Assembly (NCBI GenBank): GCA_910589415.1
Contig: OU342630.1
Location: forward strand, 6,944,001-7,008,000
Direction of reading: 5' to 3'
Source: Malachius bipustulatus
Lineage: Eukaryota > Arthropoda > Insecta > Coleoptera > Melyridae
DNA: 64,000 nucleotides
Position numbers and translations under genes: made by a program. This document shows, piece after piece, positions 57,260-64,000 of this stretch; position 1 is the stretch's first letter; every line of letters starts with the position of its first letter. A model generated the notes under the pieces. It saw only the letters and a list, made by a program, of their open reading frames with translations. It had not been told where the DNA came from and did no database searches.

Positions 57260-58264
57260 CAATGTGTCCCAGATTCGCGTCTCTATACAGAGATTTCAGC
57301 TCCTATTACACTTACAGCAAAAGTTAAATAGGGAAAGTTTTAGGAGAACTTTTGTGCATTCGATAACCGGTTTCAGATTTACGATCGGTCAATTGGTTTT
57401 GGAAATATCGGCCAAAAATCGAAAATGGCGGATTTTGTTTGTCGCAAGTAAGTCCGAAACGGTTAATTTGACAGCTGTCAAAATGTGACATTATCCGGAC
57501 ACTTTTTTAAGACGCATAAGATAGCGTGTATGACAGGTTTCGGTCGTCTTTTGTTATTCCGCAACCCGCCTCAACTTTCGTTTTTCTTATGACCGCCATG
57601 TTGAATTTTTCCCTTTTTGAACTCAATTTATTTTTCTGATTACTACACTACGAGTTATAATTTTTTAAAAATCCAATATGGCGTCCATAAGAAGAAAAGA
57701 TAAGAACTAACGATTTTTCGCCATCTTAAAATGCTAGAGACTCCAAAATTGTTTTTGTATTCCTTGTTGAAAAGTGTCCTAACAATTAATATGGCGAAAA
57801 ATCTATAGCTATTTTTTCTTCTTATGGACGCCATATTGGATTTAAAAAAAATATTATAACTCATAGTGTTATAAATCTTACTAATCAGAAAAATAAATTG
57901 CGTTCAAAAAAGGAAAAATTCAACATGGCGGTCATAAGAAAAACGAAAGTTGAGGCGGGTTGCGGAATAACAAAAGACGATCGAGACCTGTCATACACGC
58001 TATCTTATTTGTCTTAAAAAAGTGTCCCGATAATGTCACATTTTGACAGCTGTCAAATTAACCGTTTCGGACTTACTTGCAAAAAACAAAATCCGCCATT
58101 TTCGGTTTTTGGGCGATATTTCCAAAACCAATTGACCGATCGTAAATCTGAAACCGGTTATCGAATGCACAAAGTTTCCCCTAAAACTTTCCCCATTTAA
58201 CCTTTGCTGTAAGTGTAATAGGAGCCGACACCCCTGTATAGAGACGCGAATCTGGGACACATTG
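57260..58264. mobile_element. TA-flanked foldback, 1,005 bp, two layers
   Basis: Outer ends CAATGTGTCCCAGATTCGCG mirrored at the right. Inner unit 57288-58236 (CAGAGATTTCAGCTCC...GACACCCCTG) lies between AGATTCGCGTCTCTA-TA and its exact complement. Mirror-image frames in the arms are not genes. Only 8 bp separate it from FB-A copy 3. Confidence 0.9.
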
Positions 58265-58272
58265 TATGTATA

Positions 58273-59056
58273 CAGGGTGAGTCATTGATATGGGAAAGCT
58301 CGATTACACCTATACCATTAAAGATATCGAAATGAACCACAAAGTGCTGTAAATGGGAGGGTAAAGTGCAGTTTGTAAAATTATTTTCAGATACACAGGA
58401 TGGCCTAATATCGCTGTACGCCATACAACTTTGTTATTTTAAATAGGACACCCTCTATATTATTACATCTTTAGATTATTTGAGAAAAGTAAAAAAGAAT
58501 GGTTTGTAAAGTTGAAGTTTGTAATGAGCAATTTATGAGTTATAAACAAATGAAATTCGCGATTTTCCATTTTCAAAGCAGCTTATATTGAAAACGGCTC
58601 GAGATATGGAAAAACGGTTTACATGTTCCTATCTTAACTTTTCAAGCGGTATCCTATTGGATGGATGAAATTTTTATACAGAGTGGTAAAAAATTTGATT
58701 ATTTTCATCACCCGGTATAAAAATTTCAGCTACATGATTGGATACCAAATGAAAAATTAAGATACGAACATGTAAGCCGTTTTCCTCTATCTTGAGCTGT
58801 TTTTAAGAAAAGCTGCTTTGAAAATGGAAAATCGCGAATTTCATTTGTTTATAACTCATAAATTGCTCATTACAAACTTCAACTTTACAAACCATTCTTT
58901 TTTACTTTTCTCAAATAATCTAAAGATGTAACAAAGTTGTATGGCGTACAGCGATATTGGGCCATCCTGTGTATCTGAAAATAATTTTACAAACTGCACT
59001 TCACCCTCCCATTTACAGCACTTTTTGGTTCATTTCGATATCTTTAATGGTATAGG
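58273..59056. mobile_element. Foldback FB-A, copy 3, cut by the BEL/Pao LTR
   Basis: CAGGGTGAGTCATTGATATG after TA; same arms and core as 44500-45347. The right arm runs to ATCTTTAATGGTATAGG and then stops exactly where the LTR begins; the last ~35 bases must lie beyond the retrotransposon. A small deletion removed the inner module border near 58930. Confidence 0.9.
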
Positions 59057-59501
59057 TGTTGAACGAAGATTGTTCATGGAGCATAAATTTGAACGGATGG
59101 GATTATTAATGAATTAATCGACGGGAAGAAAATAACAATGGAAGATGGTTGACCTACCTTTTTAACGACGTTAGGTGATGAGTCTAAATACCATAACCAG
59201 TTGATTGATTAAATTCAACAATAATCTTGTTGTTCGATGTGGTAGACAGCTTCGCACGGGCCCGGCATGTATTTTCCTGCTTCTGAAGGGGCGAAGACAG
59301 GACACGACGAACAGTGAAGAAGTTCACAATACGAATATATTTTCACTCCGACCACGGTGACGACTCGTTTTCTACTTACTGCCGCACGGTCTCGCGACGC
59401 GACGGCGACACCTGTGCCCTTGCGCATAGACGTTATAGGTCGAACCAAGGGACGGGGTAAAAAGGAAGGCGGCAAGGATTTTAAAAAATGAACATGAAAC
59501 A
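59057..59501 (-). mobile_element. 3' LTR of the BEL/Pao element, 445 bp
   Basis: Read on the minus strand it starts TGTTTCATGTTC directly after the polypurine-like TTTTGGTGGGCGG (59502-59515) and ends TTCGTTCAACA, giving canonical TGTT...AACA borders. The left border coincides with the break in FB-A copy 3. The 5' LTR and primer-binding site are outside the window, so LTR identity and target duplication cannot be checked here. A 99-codon frame over it is spurious. Confidence 0.82.
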
Positions 59502-59616
59502 TACCGCCCACCAAAATTACTATAAAATAAAGTAATTTTCTGATGAGAAGAGAAGAAAAAAAAAAAAGAAACGAATGAAGTTAGAATTCTAACTATTTAC
59601 ATGTGTTGTGTCTTGC

Positions 59617-62600
59617 TTATTGTGACGGTAAAGGACACAACTTAACGAGGGGTCTCTTAAGGAGCCCGGTTTTCGTTTGAAGTGTAGCGACTCGAGCAAT
59701 TTTGTCTGACCCAAAATGAAGGTGAACAATTCTGCCAAGCCTCCACTGAAGGGGAGGGGCAAGTTCATCCTTGATCAGTACCAATGTCCCGACATCTGCA
59801 ACATCAAATGTCTTGGTCTTACTCCATTTACCACGTTGATAGAACGTATGAAGATATTCGTTCTTCCACCGTTTCCAAAAATCATAGTGCAAACGTTGCA
59901 CTAATTGCCAACGAGACAGACGAGAAAGTTTCAAATGGGATAGATCTGGATCAGGTGGTGCTGTTAGGGTTTCAAGAGTAAGAAAATGACCGGGTGTGAG
60001 AACGGTTAGGTCATTAGGATCAGCGCTGACACCACACAACGGACGCGAATTCAACACCGCTTCGACTTGAACAAGAAGAGTGTTGAGTTCCTCATATGTT
60101 AAGATTTGTTGACCAATGACCCTGGCCAGATGAGTTTTCACGGACTTAATTCCACTTTCGAATAACCCTCCGAAGTGAGGCGAGGAAGGCGGGTTAAAGC
60201 GCCATTCGATGGACTCTGCTTCCACAGCGGATTTCATGTATTCGACGAGCAAACGATGGGCACCGACAAAGTTCGTGCCACAGTCACTGAAAAGAAACGA
60301 GCAACGTCCTCGTCTAGCGATAAATCGACGAAGGGCAGCGAGGAACGTTTCGCTTGATAAGTCTGAAGCGACTTCGACGTGAATGGCCCTTGTTGCAGCG
60401 CAAACAAACAAGCACAAATAAGCCTTTTGGGTACGAGCGCCTCGATGACGTGACATCAAAATGGGAAAAGGACCTCCGTAATCCACACCTACACAACTAA
60501 AAGCTTTAACCTGACTTACACGAAACGAGGGCAAATTGCCCATGGGGGGTGTAAGAGAACGTGGATGAACCCGAAAGCAACGGTTGCACGTTTTCAAATA
60601 ATGACGGATTGTTTGACGAAAGGCGAGAATCCAAAAATTCTGTTGTATCAGATACATAGTTGTTTGAATCCCTGGATGTAGATGACGATTGTGAACTTGC
60701 AAAATTATTAGTTCAGTCAAACGATGACGACTTGGAAGTAAAGCAGGGTGTTTGGTACCAAATGGCAATGACGAATTTGCCAGACGACCACCGACGCGAA
60801 GAATACCCGCATTATCTATAAAGGGAGACAATTTTTGCAGATATTTACTACAAGGCTGTCCACTTTGCAGTTTGGCAAGTTCTTGCTGAAAGATAGCTGC
60901 CTGAACCGCCTTGACGATTAACAACAAAGACTGATGTAATTTTGCATCTGTCAACGGACCAACAATTTTGGGCTTATGACGAGCGTTGTGAAGAAAACGC
61001 AGGCAGTAAGCCACAATGCCCTGTATTTTGCGTAGAGAGGAAAATCGAGTTAGCAAAATCTCAATATCTGACGTGACGACATGAGAGTGTAACACGACAA
61101 CCCTAGCTTCTTCATTTATATCCACACCAGTGGACGACGATGAATTTAAAGGCCAATTTTCCGGAGATTCCGTAAGCCAATGCGGCCCCGCCCACCATAG
61201 AGAACTTATTAAAAGTTCGCGGGGAAAAAGACCACGTGATGCTGGATCAGCTGGATTTTCAGCCGACCGAACATGATGCCAACGATCGGGAGGAACTCTT
61301 TCTTGAACATATGTGACTCGATTAGCCACAAACGTTTTCCACTTATGTGGAGACGAACGGATCCATGAAAGAGTGACTGTCGAATCACTCCATGCAAATA
61401 TTTGCTCGATGACGACGCTTTCAGAACAATTCTGAATGATATGAGCAATTAATTTGGCTAGCAAAACCGCTGCGCATAGTTCAAGGCGCGGAATAGAGAT
61501 TCGCTTCAACGGGGCGACCTTGGACTTGGCCATGACAAAAGACACATGAACCATCCCTTCTGGATCAACACACCGAAAATAAACAACAGCTGCCATGCCA
61601 GACTCAGACGCGTCACAAAATCCGTGAAGCTGGCATGTCGATGAAACAAGCTTCAAACGGCGAGGAATGCTCAGTTCAGATATGACAGGAAGTGACGATT
61701 TGTAATGCTTCCATTGTTCGCAGACGTCAGACGGGGGTTCAGAATCCCAGTCTAATCCCAAAGACCACAAGTGCTGAATGAGACGTTTCGCAAAAAAAGT
61801 GATAGGACACAAGAATCCCAAAGGATCATATATGCGAGCAATTTCAGATAAAATAGATCGCTTTGTACATGGTGACTCAATCTGCTTAACGCTGAATGAG
61901 AAAGAATCACTAGACGATTGCCACAGCAAGCCAAGAATCTTAAGCATTGTGTCAGAATCAGAATCAAACGACGATGCATGAATTTGACAATGCTCAGCAG
62001 GTAGTCCAAGTAAAAGGTCAGGATGATTCGAAGCCCATTTTCGAAGTTCGAATTGACCCCCTTTCAATAAACCAATGAGTTGCCTCTTCAACTCTGAGGC
62101 AGTCTGAAGATCGTCTGCCCCGGTTGCAAAGTCATCAACGTACAATGCATTACGAATCGCATGCGCGGCAAGTGGGAAATCTTGTTCGCCCTCTTGCGCT
62201 AGTTGCAAAAGACAACGAATAGCGAGAAAAGGAGAGCTGGACACTCCATAAGTGACAGTGTTCAAACGATATGTGTCAATAGGGTCTTCGGGCGACGAAC
62301 GCCACCGAATTAATTGAAACGATTGATGGGCTTCTGTCACCAAAATTTGACGGTACATCTGTCGTATATCACAAGTGAACACATATTCATGAAGACGAAA
62401 ACGAAGTAAAATGACAGAAATGTCATTTTGAAGTTTAGGCCCGACAAACAATGCATCGTTAAGTGAAACATTATTTGACGCTTTAGCCGACGCATCAAAC
62501 ACCACTCGAATCTTTGAAGAGATTCCCTCACCCTTGAAGACGCAGTGATGGGGAATGAAATAGTAATTCGAATCTGACGGGGTTGACGTTAAAAGAGACA

Positions 62601-64000
62601 TGTGCCCAGATGCGATGTATTCCGACAGAAATTCATTATATTTGTCACGAAGCGCCGAATCCTTGGATAAGCGACGTTCAAGAGTACGGAGACGATTGTC
62701 CGCGATTTTCTCAGAATCAAGGAATGAAGGCAACGAATTTGGTTCCTTGAATGGCAAGGATACACAAAACCGACCTGATTGGTTACGATAATGATCATTA
62801 ACAAAAGACGATTCACAACTCTGATCCTCTGGAGATTTGCTAACGACGTTGGGAACTTCTTCAACGTTCCAAAAGGCCTTTAAGGTATCATCAAGCGAAG
62901 GATTTGTCATGACGAAGAAGGACCTCGTTGGAGATGGACTGGTACAAGAAATATTTCCAAATAATGCCCAGCCAAAGATAGCATTCATGGCTGCTGGATG
63001 ATCAGTATCACCAGCGATAAAACCACCACGAACAATATGAGCAAATATATCAGCTCCCAAAAGCATGTCCACCGACGATGGGACATTCCAATGAGGATCA
63101 GCTAACGGTAAATTTTCAAACGACCTTGTGTGTGGTAGAGGCACGGCCGGAAGATTAGAACAAATCGTTGGAAGCACAATTGCAGAAACCTTACAAACCT
63201 GCTCTGGCGAACCGATCGGACGAATTTGACAGTTAGTACGCCCGTGAGAGGAAGTAATGGCTGTTTGACCTAAACCAGCAAGAGGTATCGATGAGCGATC
63301 GATAGCCAAACCAAGGTGTTTGCGACATCGTGCGGTTATAAAAGTAGACTGGCTACCGGAATCACAAAGGGCTCTAACCTGCTTGTAATTACCAAAACGA
63401 TCTTGAATCTCCAATGCTACCGTGGACAACAAAACCAAAGTCGTATCGGATGAAGATGTCAAATTTACTGTGGACGATAATGTGACTGGTGAATCTGATA
63501 AAACACCATTAGGCAACGTATTAGATGTTGCGCTTGACGACGGATTATCCTTGCTACCGGCAAAGTGAAGTAATGAATGATGTGGTTGTGAACAATGTTG
63601 ACACCTAGACGAAGACGTACATGATTTCATCGTATGTGACGGTTTCAAACAATTGTTGCAATGTTTTGCAGCCTTGATCAACAAATGACGATTGTATGGC
63701 GAAAGGTCTAAAAATGAAGGGCAATTCACAATTTGATGTGATGCACCCTTGCAATGGAAGCAGTTAGATCTCACTGAAGATGCATTTGACGCTGATGCAT
63801 CCGCAGAAGAAGCCAATAACGCCTGAGATCTATGACGATAAGACGAAGATGCGTTTCTAGACCCATTAGTAACTGGCTTACGTTCAACAGTACCCAATTT
63901 TGGCGTGGAACTAGGCTGATTAGTAAATGAACTAGCTTCTAAAGCGCGGCATTGATCGTTAACAAACTGTTTCAAATCGTCGAAGGTAGGAAATTCAGTC
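59617..64000 (-). CDS. BEL/Pao retrotransposon Gag-Pol polyprotein (5' end outside window)
   Basis: Uninterrupted frame of at least 1,460 codons, open at the right edge (EFPTFDDLKQFVNDQCRALE reads from the border), ending TAA at 59617. Positions are counted from 63975. Order: end of Gag; zinc knuckles at ~72-135 (CFHCKGASH, CNNCLKPSH, CQHCSQPHH); retropepsin at ~200-330 with DSG at 205-207; reverse transcriptase ~430-680 with YVDD at 612-615; RNase H-like region ~770-900 (HGFCDASESG); integrase zinc domain ~1095-1135 (H-x-x-x-H...C-x-x-C); integrase core with VDYGGPF, SDCGTNF and GLFESG as the D, D, E positions (~1160-1275); and a C-terminal chromo-like/DUF5641-type domain (RLSRWQLVQRLHYDFWKRW). 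All visible catalytic residues are intact, no frameshift is seen, and composition is more GC-rich than the surroundings, suggesting a recent insertion. No env-like ORF follows. Confidence 0.95.
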   Translation of the reverse strand, partial: TEFPTFDDLKQFVNDQCRALEASSFTNQPSSTPKLGTVERKPVTNGSRNASSSYRHRSQALLASSADASASNASSVRSNCFHCKGASHQIVNCPSFLDLSPYNRHLLIKAAKHCNNCLKPSHTMKSCTSSSRCQHCSQPHHSLLHFAGSKDNPSSSATSNTLPNGVLSDSPVTLSSTVNLTSSSDTTLVLLSTVALEIQDRFGNYKQVRALCDSGSQSTFITARCRKHLGLAIDRSSIPLAGLGQTAITSSHGRTNCQIRPIGSPEQVCKVSAIVLPTICSNLPAVPLPHTRSFENLPLADPHWNVPSSVDMLLGADIFAHIVRGGFIAGDTDHPAAMNAIFGWALFGNISCTSPSPTRSFFVMTNPSLDDTLKAFWNVEEVPNVVSKSPEDQSCESSFVNDHYRNQSGRFCVSLPFKEPNSLPSFLDSEKIADNRLRTLERRLSKDSALRDKYNEFLSEYIASGHMSLLTSTPSDSNYYFIPHHCVFKGEGISSKIRVVFDASAKASNNVSLNDALFVGPKLQNDISVILLRFRLHEYVFTCDIRQMYRQILVTEAHQSFQLIRWRSSPEDPIDTYRLNTVTYGVSSSPFLAIRCLLQLAQEGEQDFPLAAHAIRNALYVDDFATGADDLQTASELKRQLIGLLKGGQFELRKWASNHPDLLLGLPAEHCQIHASSFDSDSDTMLKILGLLWQSSSDSFSFSVKQIESPCTKRSILSEIARIYDPLGFLCPITFFAKRLIQHLWSLGLDWDSEPPSDVCEQWKHYKSSLPVISELSIPRRLKLVSSTCQLHGFCDASESGMAAVVYFRCVDPEGMVHVSFVMAKSKVAPLKRISIPRLELCAAVLLAKLIAHIIQNCSESVVIEQIFAWSDSTVTLSWIRSSPHKWKTFVANRVTYVQERVPPDRWHHVRSAENPADPASRGLFPRELLISSLWWAGPHWLTESPENWPLNSSSSTGVDINEEARVVVLHSHVVTSDIEILLTRFSSLRKIQGIVAYCLRFLHNARHKPKIVGPLTDAKLHQSLLLIVKAVQAAIFQQELAKLQSGQPCSKYLQKLSPFIDNAGILRVGGRLANSSLPFGTKHPALLPSRHRLTELIILQVHNRHLHPGIQTTMYLIQQNFWILAFRQTIRHYLKTCNRCFRVHPRSLTPPMGNLPSFRVSQVKAFSCVGVDYGGPFPILMSRHRGARTQKAYLCLFVCAATRAIHVEVASDLSSETFLAALRRFIARRGRCSFLFSDCGTNFVGAHRLLVEYMKSAVEAESIEWRFNPPSSPHFGGLFESGIKSVKTHLARVIGQQILTYEELNTLLVQVEAVLNSRPLCGVSADPNDLTVLTPGHFLTLETLTAPPDPDLSHLKLSRLSRWQLVQRLHYDFWKRWKNEYLHTFYQRGKWSKTKTFDVADVGTLVLIKDELAPPLQWRLGRIVHLHFGSDKIARVATLQTKTGLLKRPLVKLCPLPSQ

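Larger units (their letters stand above)
38966..59056. other. Region upstream of the recognised RhoGEF exons
   Basis: Probably a further intron or 5' flank of the same gene; no additional exon with matching phase was recognised. Stretches with nothing identifiable: 40090-40860, 41890-42460, 42960-43470, 43720-44000, 45840-46500, 46815-47470, 48255-49500, 50200-50400, 51105-51970, 52565-55460 and 56265-57250. Runs of C occur at 46531-46547 (17) and 51931-51941. Confidence 0.55.

Noticed and set aside
57159..58260. 109- and 74-codon frames sharing FRFTIGQLVLEIS
   Set aside because: Again the two arms of one foldback translated in opposite directions.
59215..59514. 99-codon minus-strand frame after the BEL/Pao polyprotein, considered as env-like
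   Set aside because: It lies inside the LTR and has no signal peptide or membrane segment pattern.
1..64000. CRISPR array, tRNA, rRNA or telomeric TTAGG repeats
   Set aside because: No regular spacer-repeat pattern, no tRNA A/B boxes with cloverleaf, no rRNA-like stretch and no telomeric array seen by eye.
1..64000. Assignment to a specific insect order
   Set aside because: TACCTACC-like words and CAGGGTG foldbacks occur in several orders; nothing here discriminates reliably.

Overview
This looks like nuclear DNA of an insect or related arthropod: AT-rich, intron-rich and packed with transposable elements (BEL/Pao, Penelope-like, several LINE clades, and very many TA-flanked foldback and MITE elements ending CAGGGTG or CAGTGCTTCC). 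The order is not settled by the sequence. There is no operon-like gene packing, rRNA, tRNA or CRISPR array that I can see.

Host gene. Six phase-consistent coding exons on the minus strand (38848-38965, 35082-35268, 31175-31419, 20874-21129, 10571-10702, 3799-3959) form the middle of one long gene. In transcript order they read as the last part of a CRAL-TRIO/SEC14-like module, a post-CRAL-TRIO linker, then spectrin-like or coiled-coil helices. That architecture fits a Dbl-family RhoGEF of the MCF2/DBS/puratrophin (PLEKHG4) type. The catalytic DH-PH part would lie left of base 1, and the start of the gene lies right of 38965 (not recognised here, perhaps outside the window). Introns of about 3.3 to 10 kb hold almost everything else up to 39 kb.

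Mobile DNA by region. 0-10 kb: foldbacks at 1123-1592, 1865-2459, 2527-3733, 5647-6500 and 8737-9918, a repeat carrying two hammerhead ribozymes in inverted orientation (6870-6913 and 8280-8323), and a 5'-truncated LINE insertion with target duplication (8946-9293). 10-20 kb: foldbacks at 10911-11586 (with a DUF4817-like coding remnant), 11631-12367, 12616-14720, 15109-16765, 17267-18034, 18160-19098, and a perfect 81-bp foldback at 19682-19762. 20-36 kb: a decayed LINE reverse transcriptase, more foldbacks, a 1.3-kb element with arrayed subterminal repeats (29363-30659), and a GC-rich repeat. 36-59 kb: MITEs, Penelope-like RT and GIY-YIG remnants, three copies of an element here called C, a LINE 3' end, and more foldbacks. 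59-64 kb: an uninterrupted BEL/Pao polyprotein plus its 3' LTR, inserted into a foldback and running off the right edge.

Most notable pattern. Many foldbacks are Russian dolls: an inner TA-CAGGG...CCCTG-TA unit sits at the TA in the exact dyad centre of an outer palindrome. At least nine such junctions can be read, and one element has four layers. Different outer arms share the same inner core. Two different foldbacks also occupy the same TATATA site in two copies of element C, while a third copy is empty. Because most lie in introns of the RhoGEF gene, its pre-mRNA should contain many long, near-perfect hairpins.
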